From positions 1-37,269 of IMG/VR virus record IMGVR_UViG_3300030380_003092: a stretch of DNA of 37,269 nucleotides; one strand, written 5' to 3'. Made by a program: the position numbers and the translations under genes. Of this stretch, positions 1 to 7,092 are shown piece after piece (the stretch's first letter is position 1; every line of letters begins with the position of its first letter). The DNA is from a virus. A model generated the notes under the pieces. It did no database searches, was not told the DNA's origin, and saw only the letters and a program-made list of their open reading frames with translations.

Positions 1-99
1 GATGTTTCATACTCCATTGCTATTGCTTTCAATGAACGAGAAATGTGGCTCACCTCTTGCACTCTTGAGTCATGTCCAGGTGAGGAGAGCAGTTGCAAG
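1..99. repeat. Left copy of 99-bp contig-end direct repeat
   Basis: These 99 bases are identical to 37171-37269. The repeat lies inside a helicase coding sequence, and joining the two ends restores a single open reading frame. A terminal repeat that falls inside a gene, with a round overlap length, is more likely an assembly overlap of a circular or circularly permuted genome than a genuine packaged terminal repeat. Confidence 0.95.
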
Positions 100-983
100 T
101 AATCGATAACGATTAAACCAAGCTCACCTTCAAGCCTTTGCTTTGCAACAAATGCCTCAATACTTTGCATGGTTGCTTGATTATCATCCTTGAAAGTAAT
201 TGGCCAACCTTGCATTGCTTGCACTTGAGTCTCTAGCTTTTGCTTATGTCCTGCATTGAGAAACCCCTTGCCTGTTGGCTTGCGTACTCCACTTGCATTG
301 GAAAGTAATCTTCCGGCACACTCACTTGCTGTCATCTCCAAGCTTGCATAGCTTGCCCGTAAACCACGCTTTGCAGTCTCATATGTCATTTGTATTGCAA
401 GTGCTGACTTACCTACTCCTGGACGTGCAGCAAGGACATAAAGGCTACCTTTCTTGAATCCACCTCCAAGAATAGCATCTAGCTTTTGCAAGCCTGTGGG
501 TATTGCTTGCGTACCACCTGCATCAACCTCAAGAAATTCTGCAAATGCTTCTTTACTTGCTGCACCACATGCAACCACACCTTTGCGTTGACTGAGTGAT
601 TTAGCAACCCGGTTAACAAATGATTGAGAAATCTCTTCAGCTGGCTTGCTTGCTTTAAGATCATCACTCGCATGATAAAGTGCCGTTTCCACGGCCCTCG
701 TATTGCGGTACTCAATCAGATATTCAATGTATCTATCAATTGATCCACCACCATACTTCTCAGATAAAAACAATATCTCATCTTTAAGCTCTGGATGTTC
801 GATGATTAAATCAATCTCATTGCATGGAGATAAGCGTAGGCACGTCTCAAAGATCGTGGAACGATCCATGCTATGAAAGTCATCCTTGGTAAGTGCTTCA
901 CCTGCTTGTGCTGTGGCTACTCCAGTTTCATCATGGAGCATGGAGGAGAGAACTGCTTGTTCTGCTAGCTCATAGTCAATCAT
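1..983 (-). CDS. dnaB: DnaB-family replicative helicase, N-terminal part (continues across the join)
   Basis: This is the ring helicase that unwinds the fork on the phage chromosome. From ATG at 983 the frame stays open to base 1 and continues at 37170 down to 36891, giving about 420 residues in all, slightly short for DnaB. Residues 1-100 resemble the DnaB N-terminal primase-interacting domain. The RecA-like ATPase follows, with Walker A RPGVGKSA near 187-194 and Walker B IVIDYLQ near 291-297. The start overlaps the stop of the loader-like gene upstream (976-1539) by 8 bases, suggesting translational coupling. No separate primase was recognised, so host primase is probably recruited (inference). 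Confidence 0.93.
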   Translation of the reverse strand, partial: MIDYELAEQAVLSSMLHDETGVATAQAGEALTKDDFHSMDRSTIFETCLRLSPCNEIDLIIEHPELKDEILFLSEKYGGGSIDRYIEYLIEYRNTRAVETALYHASDDLKASKPAEEISQSFVNRVAKSLSQRKGVVACGAASKEAFAEFLEVDAGGTQAIPTGLQKLDAILGGGFKKGSLYVLAARPGVGKSALAIQMTYETAKRGLRASYASLEMTASECAGRLLSNASGVRKPTGKGFLNAGHKQKLETQVQAMQGWPITFKDDNQATMQSIEAFVAKQRLEGELGLIVIDYLQLLSSPGHDSRVQEVSHISRSLKAIAMEYET

Positions 984-1539
984 CCGGGTGTTTCGTAGTT
1001 ACATCGAAATTTAATCCATGAGTTGAAACAGAATTATCCACGTGGTTATCATAGCCACCATCATTCAACCAGGAGTTTGGATGTTTTGCATAATTTCCTT
1101 TAGCATGAAAATGCTCGTTGTATTTATCTGCAACAATCTTGGGATCAAGCTGTGAGAGATCATCCCAATTCAATCTGATAGTCTTTACAACACGTCTTGC
1201 AAATTGCTGGTTTTTACATACTTCCCAAAATGCTTGAAACCATGCATGAGTTTCCTCTTTTTTTACATCCTTATTTTTTGTCTCTGTATTACAGTTCATT
1301 ATATCTTTAGATATAATAATATTATCTACACACGTGTGCGCGCGAGGTTTGTCAGACAGTGGTATTACATTGGTATTTTGTAAAGTAGGTGCAATGAACT
1401 GTGAAATCGCTGCTTTAACGACCTCCGATTTATTCATTCCGGTCATCTTACAAAACATCAATAATCGTGCGTTTGCAATCTCAGTTAATCGAAATGATGA
1501 GGAGTAACTTTTTGCTTTTTCTTGTTCTTCTTCTGACAT
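976..1539 (-). CDS. Replication protein: ribbon-helix-helix-like N terminus with helicase-loader/DnaT-like C terminus
   Basis: This 187-residue protein probably helps load the helicase encoded directly after it. Residues 10-50 (YSSSFRLTE...GMNKSEVVKAAISQF) have the pattern of a ribbon-helix-helix DNA-binding unit. The middle is polar and probably flexible. Residues 100-165 end in KHPNSWLNDGGYDN, which matches the His-Pro-x-x-Trp-Leu-Asn signature near the C terminus of phage replisome organisers and DnaT-like proteins. A good GGAGG site lies 7 bases before the ATG. Position upstream of dnaB supports a loader role. The fusion is inferred from motifs only; the N-terminal call is weaker than the C-terminal one. 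Confidence 0.6.
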   Translation of the reverse strand: MSEEEQEKAKSYSSSFRLTEIANARLLMFCKMTGMNKSEVVKAAISQFIAPTLQNTNVIPLSDKPRAHTCVDNIIISKDIMNCNTETKNKDVKKEETHAWFQAFWEVCKNQQFARRVVKTIRLNWDDLSQLDPKIVADKYNEHFHAKGNYAKHPNSWLNDGGYDNHVDNSVSTHGLNFDVTTKHPDD

Positions 1540-1542
1540 ATT

Positions 1543-1659
1543 TTATCCTCCTATTATTGCTACCAACCATGCAAAAATCATCCACATCCAGGTTAAGGTT
1601 GCGGTGATAAACATTGCGGTAAATATTATTTTATTTATCATTTTATTAAGTAAACTCAT
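1543..1659 (-). CDS. Small single-span membrane peptide (38 aa)
   Basis: ATG at 1659 opens a 38-codon frame ending in TAA at 1543. Residues 11-37 are strongly hydrophobic (FTAMFITATLTWMWMIFAWL), so it is probably a one-pass membrane peptide. It fits the gap between two genes: it starts 8 bases after the upstream stop and its last codons GGA GGA supply the ribosome-binding site of the next gene. No ribosome-binding site of its own is visible, so expression may depend on re-initiation. Function unknown; a small holin-like role is conceivable but unsupported. Confidence 0.45.
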   Translation of the reverse strand: MSLLNKMINKIIFTAMFITATLTWMWMIFAWLVAIIGG

Positions 1660-1667
1660 GTGTATTT

Positions 1668-2126
1668 TTATGTAGTTGTTTGTAGTATTTGATCCCGTGG
1701 GACAGTACGAGATGAGTGATTTTTAATTGTTTCTACGGGTATTAGATATGCCTTTTTTGGGTGACTATCACCCTTTCCTGTAAAAATCCGCAGGGGTGGA
1801 TTCAACGATACTATCAAGTCTTTTAACTTCCGTGGAGTAATAAATATAAACTCCGTTTTTGTATCGAAGATCCACCAATCTGCGGTTGTTCCCATCAACC
1901 CGGATGGTTTCCCATACATCTCAATTTCCACCACCAAGTTACCAGTATAATGCGCCTTCCAATCTTGCTTCACCTCGTATCCTTGCTTGGTGTTGGCCAA
2001 AAAGAAATCAAAGTTTTTGAACTTGCCCGGTATTGCTATGGGCTTGTGTCCTAGAGATTGGAAGAACGCAATTAGCTGGTCTTCACGTTGCTTGCCAATA
2101 TCAAGACTCGTGTCGAATTCGGTCAT
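1668..2126 (-). CDS. PD-(D/E)XK-type nuclease
   Basis: A 152-residue protein with a restriction-endonuclease-like fold signature: an early acidic helix (QREDQLIAFFQ), then NFDFFLANTKQGYEVK, where the Asp and the Glu-x-Lys fit the catalytic core, then GNLVVEIEMYGKPSGLMGTT with ADWWIF, typical of phage recombination or resolution nucleases. It sits between a ParB-like gene (overlap of 26 bases) and the loader/helicase genes, so a role in DNA recombination or processing of replication intermediates is likely. The exact substrate cannot be told from sequence. Confidence 0.65.
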   Translation of the reverse strand: MTEFDTSLDIGKQREDQLIAFFQSLGHKPIAIPGKFKNFDFFLANTKQGYEVKQDWKAHYTGNLVVEIEMYGKPSGLMGTTADWWIFDTKTEFIFITPRKLKDLIVSLNPPLRIFTGKGDSHPKKAYLIPVETIKNHSSRTVPRDQILQTTT

Positions 2127-3027
2127 TGATTGTTGGTGTGTCAGGATTAGGAATTATATTATCACCACGAACATTAATTCTATCCATTTTTTTGCCCTTC
2201 AACCAATTGTTCCAACATAATATTCCTGCTTTTAAAATGTATCGAGTCTCTGGTTGTGCATTAAAAGTAACATGCTTAATAAACGCATTTCTAAGTATTA
2301 AACATGGACTTCCCTTTGTTAAGTTTTCTCCATAAAAAACTTGGTTCAAAAACTTGTCTGCCAATGTGGTTGACTCTTCATCTTCTACTCTGCCTTCTGC
2401 CCTTCTAAGCATATAGTTTAAGCAAGAGGTTGCAGTTGATTTAATTTTGAGAAGTTTATACCATTTTTGCCCCTGCTTGACTGAGGTATCAAGATTCGGA
2501 TATTTGAGAAGTAATTCTTCGCATTCATGGTTCTCTATTCTTGCAGATCGACCACCACCAGCAGCAGAAATTTCTCCTGTGGTATCAACCTTATGAATAA
2601 CTGCCAATGTCGCAGCTATTGCTGTAGTTCGCTTCATTCCATTAATGCTGAATACATCTGCCACATTTCTTCTTTTACCAGAATCAATTGTGTTAAACGC
2701 TTCATTGTTATCCAAAACAACGCATATTACCTTTATTGGCACATCTGCCTTAATGCACGCATGTAGTCGATGCTGTCCATCAATCAACATGCCACTGCCA
2801 AATGTAATAGTCTCCCCATTTAGTTGCCATCTGAGATCTTTCATTTGCTTGGCATATCTTTTGACTACTGCACTTGAGACATTTCTGTTTTTTATCTGAC
2901 CAGCTAGAATTTCTTTTGCTTCCTTTGGGGTTATTGTTTGTATGTCGATGTACACACCTAGTTCACTATCGTATAAGTATTGTGACTCAGGCATCTGCGA
3001 GTTCATTGTTTGTTGTGCTATATTCAT
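2101..3027 (-). CDS. ParB/sulfiredoxin-like domain protein
   Basis: 308 residues. Residues 35-120 carry the ParB-like core: TPKEAKEIL, then WQLNGETITFGSGMLIDGQH, then RLHACIKADVPIKVICVV and FNTIDSGKRRNVADVF. The DGQHRLHA box is diagnostic of the ParB/Srx superfamily as found in phages. ParB relatives bind DNA, hydrolyse nucleotides or act as nucleases; which applies here is unclear. The C-terminal two thirds is helical and lacks a motif I recognise. It lies within the replication operon, so replication, segregation of a prophage form, or transcription control are all possible. Confidence 0.7.
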   Translation of the reverse strand: MNIAQQTMNSQMPESQYLYDSELGVYIDIQTITPKEAKEILAGQIKNRNVSSAVVKRYAKQMKDLRWQLNGETITFGSGMLIDGQHRLHACIKADVPIKVICVVLDNNEAFNTIDSGKRRNVADVFSINGMKRTTAIAATLAVIHKVDTTGEISAAGGGRSARIENHECEELLLKYPNLDTSVKQGQKWYKLLKIKSTATSCLNYMLRRAEGRVEDEESTTLADKFLNQVFYGENLTKGSPCLILRNAFIKHVTFNAQPETRYILKAGILCWNNWLKGKKMDRINVRGDNIIPNPDTPTINDRIRHES

Positions 3028-3046
3028 ATTATTTTGTTTTTGTTGT

Positions 3047-3376
3047 TTATGAAGTCCATGACTTCTCGTTTAATAATTTAATTAGGTCTTCAAGTTTGCA
3101 TGTGAACATGCTCTCCGTGTTATTTTTTCTGTGTATTACGCATGGTGGTTTATCACCTGCATCTCGTATGCTCTGTGTCATCGCAGCATACAGGTTTAAT
3201 GCCTGGACATGCTTTGCCTCGATATGAAATGGAAAATCACTCACCACATCCGGGCTATCCGATCCACCAGAGAACTGCTGTCCTCTGCGTGAATCTGGAT
3301 ATCCATTTTCGGATAAGTAACGTGCTAATTCTCTCTCGTATCTAGCTCCTTTAGAGCGAGAATTAATTTTGCCCAT
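3047..3376 (-). CDS. Holliday-junction-resolvase-like PDDEXK endonuclease
   Basis: 109 residues. The N-terminal SRSKGARYERELARYL provides the conserved Glu of a nuclease helix. It is followed by RRGQQFSGGSDSPDVV (Asp) and FHIEAKHVQALNLYAAM (Glu-x-Lys), matching a widespread small phage family annotated as PDDEXK endonuclease or Holliday junction resolvase. It probably cuts branched replication or recombination intermediates before packaging. The start codon lies inside the end of the upstream DnaA-like gene, overlapping it by 14 bases. Confidence 0.82.
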   Translation of the reverse strand: MGKINSRSKGARYERELARYLSENGYPDSRRGQQFSGGSDSPDVVSDFPFHIEAKHVQALNLYAAMTQSIRDAGDKPPCVIHRKNNTESMFTCKLEDLIKLLNEKSWTS

Positions 3377-3851
3377 TTATATTTTTTCCCACTAGGTTAA
3401 TCTTGGTTGCCATTTCTGGATCGCATTCAAGCAAATCATGGATCTTATTAACAGTGTGGGATATGTTGCTATGATTTCGGTCGAAGACCTTGCCCAACTC
3501 TTCAACCTTATATCCTTGTTTACGAGAGTAGAAGATTGCACATTGACGAGCTAAAGCCACGTCCTGCGTGCGTTTCCTACTTTCAATTTCTGCAACACTT
3601 ACACCAAGAGTCTTGGCACATATCTTTTTAATGTCATCAATCGATACCATGCATTCTCTGTGAGTATAGACATTTATTTCAGGTTCATTCTCGTAGTAAT
3701 CCACAACAGGTTCACCTTCCAATGTAGCGACTAATTGTTTTAGTGCTGCATGTAATACCACAACCGCGCCTTCGAAGTTCTGATTACTGATATGAGCTTC
3801 AGCATACCGCAGCACTTTATCCATCTCGTTTATTTTTAATCGATTAGCCAT
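3363..3851 (-). CDS. DnaA domain IV-like replication initiator
   Basis: 162 residues. The C-terminal part from residue 68 (VSIDDIKKICAKTLGVSVAE) through RKRTQDVALARQCAIFYSR and FDRNHSNISHTVNKI reproduces the DnaA DNA-binding domain: helix-turn-helix, the Arg-rich basic loop, and the D/N-H-S/T signature helix that reads a DnaA box. There is no AAA+ domain; instead a short helical N-terminal segment precedes it. The protein may mark the phage origin or act at host DnaA boxes. AGGAG precedes the start by about 9 bases. It is in operon with SSB, recombination nuclease and helicase genes. Confidence 0.82.
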   Translation of the reverse strand: MANRLKINEMDKVLRYAEAHISNQNFEGAVVVLHAALKQLVATLEGEPVVDYYENEPEINVYTHRECMVSIDDIKKICAKTLGVSVAEIESRKRTQDVALARQCAIFYSRKQGYKVEELGKVFDRNHSNISHTVNKIHDLLECDPEMATKINLVGKNINGQN

Positions 3852-4072
3852 TCTTCACTGCTCCTTCCCTCAGTTCGTAACCATTTGTTAATTTCACGTT
3901 TATCCCATGCAAATCCACGTCCACCTCGACCACTCGCTCCATCAATTATGTAACATGTTAATCCCTCATCCTCATGGAATTGATCCAGCGAGGTCTGCGA
4001 TTTAAATCCAAGTAGTTTAAGTGCTTTCTTGCTTGTAATTAAATACTTCTTTGCACCTTGATTCCTGCCCAT
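3836..4072 (-). CDS. Small winged-helix/excisionase-like DNA-binding protein
   Basis: 78 residues. ITSKKALKLLGFKSQTSLDQ resembles a helix-turn-helix of MerR/excisionase or small-terminase Nu1 type, and FAWDKREINKWLRTEG has the pattern of the wing and following helix seen in such proteins. The start overlaps the upstream stop as TAATG. It could be an excisionase for the integrase at 6094-7092, a transcription factor or a replication accessory factor; the sequence does not decide between them. Confidence 0.5.
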   Translation of the reverse strand: MGRNQGAKKYLITSKKALKLLGFKSQTSLDQFHEDEGLTCYIIDGASGRGGRGFAWDKREINKWLRTEGRSSEEWLID

Positions 4073-5049
4073 TATGCCACCTCCTTTTGATTAGCCCAAC
4101 GCAAGGCATTGGAAAATTCATACATCGATATGGTCTGCCTGTTTCGGATCTTCCTGGTCTCAATGTTATGCTCCTTAATTATCTTATAAACATAACTGCG
4201 ACTAACACCAAACTTCTCGCTAGTCTTACTAATGGACAAGCGATTCTCTGTGAAAGGCGTGCCAAGATTTAATGTTTTAATATCATCCGAATAGCCCGGC
4301 CATACATCGGTACGCAAACATTCACCATAGATTTTAATCGATTCAAGCACACGGGGTACTTCACGCTCAATGTCGTTGTTATCTATTGCGTAACATGCAG
4401 TTGCATATGGTTCAGACTTTTCGACAACCAAGAACACAAACTGCTTGGGTCGCTCGCCCATCTGCCGTAATGCAGTCATGTAAAATGCAGCTTGGAATGC
4501 ATAACCAAATTGGCGTACACTCTTGGCAAATCCTTTCTCGCTTGCATCCATCGTTGTCTTCAAGTCCAACACGATACCACTATCCTTGTTGTACAAGTCA
4601 GGACGGACTTTGCATGGTGTGCCTTCGATGTCGAAGAACCCGGTATGTTCAATCAGACTGTTTGCATCATACAAAAGATTCTTTGCCATTGGATGTTGCA
4701 ACACACTAGCAGCTACATCCATGCACATCACATAATCGGATGGTGGTAACCATCGCTTGCCTGGGTTAGCATCCTCCATCTCTGCAAATGCTTCCTTGTA
4801 TGCGTTTGTCCTGCTTGAGTTACCATCAATCTCTGCTGGTTTACATCCATACTCAGTATCAGTTAAGTGTGGTTCAAGCACTGCACTATGAATCATTCCA
4901 CCATTCAATAGGGCAGGGGTACTTGGTGTTGGGAACTTCATCGAATGCTTCACCTTGAGTGGGCAAGAGCCGAGCAATTGTCTTGCTCGACTCGAACCCA
5001 ACGCTGGATCAGCATGATAAGCCTCGTTGCTAATATTAGGACGTAACAT
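4072..5049 (-). CDS. RecE/exonuclease VIII-like nuclease with C-terminal helix-turn-helix extension
   Basis: About 325 residues from the ATG at 5049, preferred because the next residues (MLRPNISNEAYHADPALGSS) match the usual beginning of this family and it follows the SSB stop by one base; upstream in-frame ATGs would overlap the SSB gene. The PD-(D/E)XK exonuclease core is visible: LLNGGMIHSAVLEP, CKVRPDLYNKDSGIVLDLKT (Asp...Asp-x-Lys) and FGYAFQAAFYMTAL, the QAAFY helix. This is a 5'-3' exonuclease of single-strand annealing recombination, probably working with the SSB gene next door. The last 60 residues (SISKTSEKFGVSRSYVYKII) form a helix-turn-helix that I do not know from ordinary RecE. 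No RecT-like annealing protein was seen. Confidence 0.82.
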   Translation of the reverse strand: MLRPNISNEAYHADPALGSSRARQLLGSCPLKVKHSMKFPTPSTPALLNGGMIHSAVLEPHLTDTEYGCKPAEIDGNSSRTNAYKEAFAEMEDANPGKRWLPPSDYVMCMDVAASVLQHPMAKNLLYDANSLIEHTGFFDIEGTPCKVRPDLYNKDSGIVLDLKTTMDASEKGFAKSVRQFGYAFQAAFYMTALRQMGERPKQFVFLVVEKSEPYATACYAIDNNDIEREVPRVLESIKIYGECLRTDVWPGYSDDIKTLNLGTPFTENRLSISKTSEKFGVSRSYVYKIIKEHNIETRKIRNRQTISMYEFSNALRWANQKEVA

Positions 5050-5050
5050 A

Positions 5051-5629
5051 TTAGAATGGTTCTCCATCTTCATCCACTTCAGCAGCGGGTGGTTCAAACT
5101 CTGCGAATGGATCTTCTCCATCAAACAATGCCGGAAGGTTAATCCTTTTTAATTCTGCCTTGGCAATAGCTCGCAAATCATCATCCATCTTTTTGATTGG
5201 TTTCGGATTCATTGCATAGGTTGTTTCCAGACCTTCACCATTGCGTACAACACTGATGTCGTACTTCCGGCAGTCACCCCAATCCTCATCGTTAGCAAGC
5301 TGGAGCAACTCTGATTGAAGTTTTGTCTGCGTCATTTCTAGAATCTGCACTTTGCTTTCGTTGTAGTTGTACACCACAAACGCATAAAAACTGCGTGGCT
5401 TATCCTCAAATGCCTGTGGTGCTTCTTCACCTTCTGCCCAGCGAATTGGACGCTTCTTGCCATCCTCTACTGTCCAGCCTAACGTTCCACATATAAAGCC
5501 TGGAGTAGGCTTGTCATCACTACTTCCGATAATTCGGAACTTATTTTCACCCTGTTGGAATCGCATGTAGTTTCCACTACCGCCACCACCTTCTGAAGGT
5601 GCTTTTATATTACTTGGTAAGAATGCCAT
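5051..5629 (-). CDS. Single-stranded DNA-binding protein, phage type
   Basis: 192 residues. The opening FLPSNIKAPSEGGGGSGNYM followed by QQGENKFRIIGS is typical of a widespread phage ssDNA-binding protein family. The C terminus is acidic and ends in Glu-Asp-Gly-Glu-Pro-Phe, like the protein-interaction tails of SSBs. It leads the replication operon directly before the RecE-like exonuclease, the expected pairing. No Shine-Dalgarno site is visible before the ATG, and the promoter must lie in the short AT-rich divergent spacer to 5697. Confidence 0.75.
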   Translation of the reverse strand: MAFLPSNIKAPSEGGGGSGNYMRFQQGENKFRIIGSSDDKPTPGFICGTLGWTVEDGKKRPIRWAEGEEAPQAFEDKPRSFYAFVVYNYNESKVQILEMTQTKLQSELLQLANDEDWGDCRKYDISVVRNGEGLETTYAMNPKPIKKMDDDLRAIAKAELKRINLPALFDGEDPFAEFEPPAAEVDEDGEPF

Positions 5630-5649
5630 AATATTATTTATTTATGTTT

Positions 5650-5679
5650 ATTGTATTTTATTGTTGCCTATTGTATTTT
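5650..5679. promoter_or_regulatory. Phased tandem repeat, candidate operator for the divergent RHH regulator
   Basis: Three consecutive 10-bp units begin with ATTGT at 5650, 5660 and 5670; the first and third are identical (ATTGTATTTT). A 10-bp period places the sites on one face of the helix, as in operators bound cooperatively by ribbon-helix-helix dimers. The array lies between the SSB operon (minus) and an RHH gene (plus). An extended -10-like TGCTATGAT follows at 5679-5687 on the plus strand, so binding could block that promoter. Inference, but the repeat itself is plain. Confidence 0.55.
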
Positions 5680-5697
5680 GCTATGATTTTTAAATGC

Positions 5698-5907
5698 ATG
5701 AGCAAAACCCGTGAAAATCTAACTAAACCCCTGTCCCTACGCTTACACTCTGAAGTGCGTAAAACTATTAAGACCCTCAGTGATGATACAGGTCTTCATC
5801 AAGCCCAGCTTTACGACATGGTTCTTCGTGCAGCTTGTAAGACAATTGCTGATAATGGCATGAAACTTGAGCTTCCGCTGAAGTTTGAGTTTCCAAAAAA
5901 GAAGTAA
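5698..5907 (+). CDS. Ribbon-helix-helix transcriptional regulator
   Basis: 69 residues from ATG at 5698, chosen over the in-frame ATG at 5644 because the extra 18 residues are an unlikely hydrophobic lead translated from the operator-like repeat. LTKPLSLRLHSEVRKTIKTL is a beta strand and first helix, and DTGLHQAQLYDMVLRAACKT the second helix, of an Arc/CopG-type dimeric DNA-binding protein. It is the only plus-strand gene in the left part of the genome and is divergent from the replication operon, so it is a good candidate for a lysogeny or early-gene repressor. Its 3' half overlaps a convergent frame (5777-6022). Confidence 0.7.
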   Translation: MSKTRENLTKPLSLRLHSEVRKTIKTLSDDTGLHQAQLYDMVLRAACKTIADNGMKLELPLKFEFPKKK

Positions 5908-6022
5908 GCAATTTCTGCAAGTCTGCAATCTGCACTTCACTAGGTCGGTCGGCAAATATCTCAACTGCTCCGTTTGGTTTTATGCGAAATTCTATACCGT
6001 TGAATACTGCTGTTGTTATCAT
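5777..6022 (-). CDS. Hypothetical protein, convergently overlapping the RHH gene
   Basis: 81 residues. The first half, which lies outside the overlap (FNGIEFRIKPNGAVEIFADR...IADLQKLLTSFLETQ), looks like a real protein: a beta hairpin followed by an amphipathic helix. The last 43 codons are antisense to the RHH regulator. An upstream in-frame ATG at 6079 would lengthen it by 19 residues. It has no clear ribosome-binding site and follows the integrase gene. It may be a truncated or decayed gene, or a genuine antisense-overlapping gene. Confidence 0.4.
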   Translation of the reverse strand: MITTAVFNGIEFRIKPNGAVEIFADRPSEVQIADLQKLLTSFLETQTSAEAQVSCHYQQLSYKLHEEPCRKAGLDEDLYHH

Positions 6023-6029
6023 AACTAAT

Positions 6030-6046
6030 TGTAGTTGAATGTAGTT
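6030..6046. promoter_or_regulatory. Phased TGTAGTT pair
   Basis: TGTAGTT occurs at 6030-6036 and again at 6040-6046, exactly 10 bp apart, in the short spacer between the integrase and the small gene after it. The same arrangement occurs at 1671-1686 and, inverted, at 22900-22917, so it is a probable binding site of a phage- or host-encoded regulator (inference). Confidence 0.4.
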
Positions 6047-6060
6047 TAAATTATTGTTTT

Positions 6061-6077
6061 GCATATAAGTAATATGC
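6061..6077. repeat. Perfect palindrome next to integrase
   Basis: GCATAT-AAGTA-ATATGC is a perfect 6-bp inverted repeat with a 5-base spacer, located 17 bases beyond the integrase stop codon. It could be an operator, or part of a recombination site for the neighbouring tyrosine recombinase. Confidence 0.35.
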
Positions 6078-6093
6078 ATGGAAGGTTTTTTAA

Positions 6094-7092
6094 TTATGCG
6101 ATTTTGGTCGCAGATATGGTAGGTAACCCACTATATATAGCATCGGTCAACTTGGTGTCCTTATGACCTAACGCTTTACTTGCGGGATAAATTCCATTGC
6201 TTTTCATCAATCGATGTCCGCAATATTTCCTTAAGAGGTGAACTGCAAATTTCTCTTTTACGCCACATTCTTCTTTTAAGAATTGTGCAAAGCGTTCACG
6301 GATTTTTACCTGCGTGCAACTTAATATTAAATTATTGAAGTCACGCATCTCCATGACCTTGTCCCAGAAAGTCGGATCGCAAGGTCTGTCCTGAAAGTCA
6401 CCACCACTTTTAGGCTTATGAATACGAATGCATTTATTGCCTTCGACATCCTCATATAAATCACTCCACTTTGCTCGCCTCATTTCAGAATTACGCAAGC
6501 CCAATCCATAAGCAAGAAGGTACGCTTTGTAAAAAATTGGTTTTGTGTGCTTCACGGATTCACACTTCTCGATAATCACATTAATATCATTGGTAGGGAC
6601 AAATGACTTAACCGGCTTTTGTTTAACTATCATTGTTTGCCAATTGGCCATATGACTAGTCTCAATTCCTATCTCGTCATACCACTCGATCATGCCCCGG
6701 CTAAATAAGGACTTGGACAATTTTAATCTGTCCGCACCTTCTGGAAAGTTACGCAAAAAATGTTTAGGTAATGTCAACCCACTTTTAGGATGCCTGCCAC
6801 CAAGATACCTAGTATCGAGATCCAAGCTCATCTCTAATTTTTTTAATACATACTTAAATGCGTTCGCACAATTACGCATCGTTTCATACTTCGGCACTTT
6901 AAAAGAAGTGCTGCGACAATCTTTGTAAGCATATATTAATTCACTTAGGAGGATTGCCCGTGCTTTTGGTTTCTCATAATTTAGAACAATATTATTAGTC
7001 ATATTTCGTGGGGTATTTGAAAATATGCCCCTATGATTTAAATCTACTGTGTTTGTATGTAAAGCATTTATGTCTTTCTTGGTTAAGTGCAT
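6094..7092 (-). CDS. int: Tyrosine recombinase (phage integrase)
   Basis: 332 residues. Catalytic residues of the tyrosine recombinase family are all visible: Arg in AYGLGLRNSEMRRAKW (about R200), a candidate Lys at 227-228 (IHKPKSGG), HLLRKY (H285, R288), LGHKD (H310) and the nucleophile in TDAIYSGL (Y320). The N-terminal part should contain the core-binding domain. The enzyme would join attP to the host attB site and makes the phage temperate. It has no visible Shine-Dalgarno site; a TATAAT box lies at 7106-7101 close to the start. Which host gene is used cannot be told here. Confidence 0.92.
   Translation of the reverse strand: MHLTKKDINALHTNTVDLNHRGIFSNTPRNMTNNIVLNYEKPKARAILLSELIYAYKDCRSTSFKVPKYETMRNCANAFKYVLKKLEMSLDLDTRYLGGRHPKSGLTLPKHFLRNFPEGADRLKLSKSLFSRGMIEWYDEIGIETSHMANWQTMIVKQKPVKSFVPTNDINVIIEKCESVKHTKPIFYKAYLLAYGLGLRNSEMRRAKWSDLYEDVEGNKCIRIHKPKSGGDFQDRPCDPTFWDKVMEMRDFNNLILSCTQVKIRERFAQFLKEECGVKEKFAVHLLRKYCGHRLMKSNGIYPASKALGHKDTKLTDAIYSGLPTISATKIA

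Noticed and set aside
1-99. End repeat as a packaged direct terminal repeat (T7-like)
   Set aside because: It lies in the middle of the helicase gene and has a length typical of an assembly k-mer overlap.
479-715. 78-codon minus-strand frame inside the helicase gene
   Set aside because: It is out of frame with the helicase, whose own frame is open and carries the family motifs throughout.
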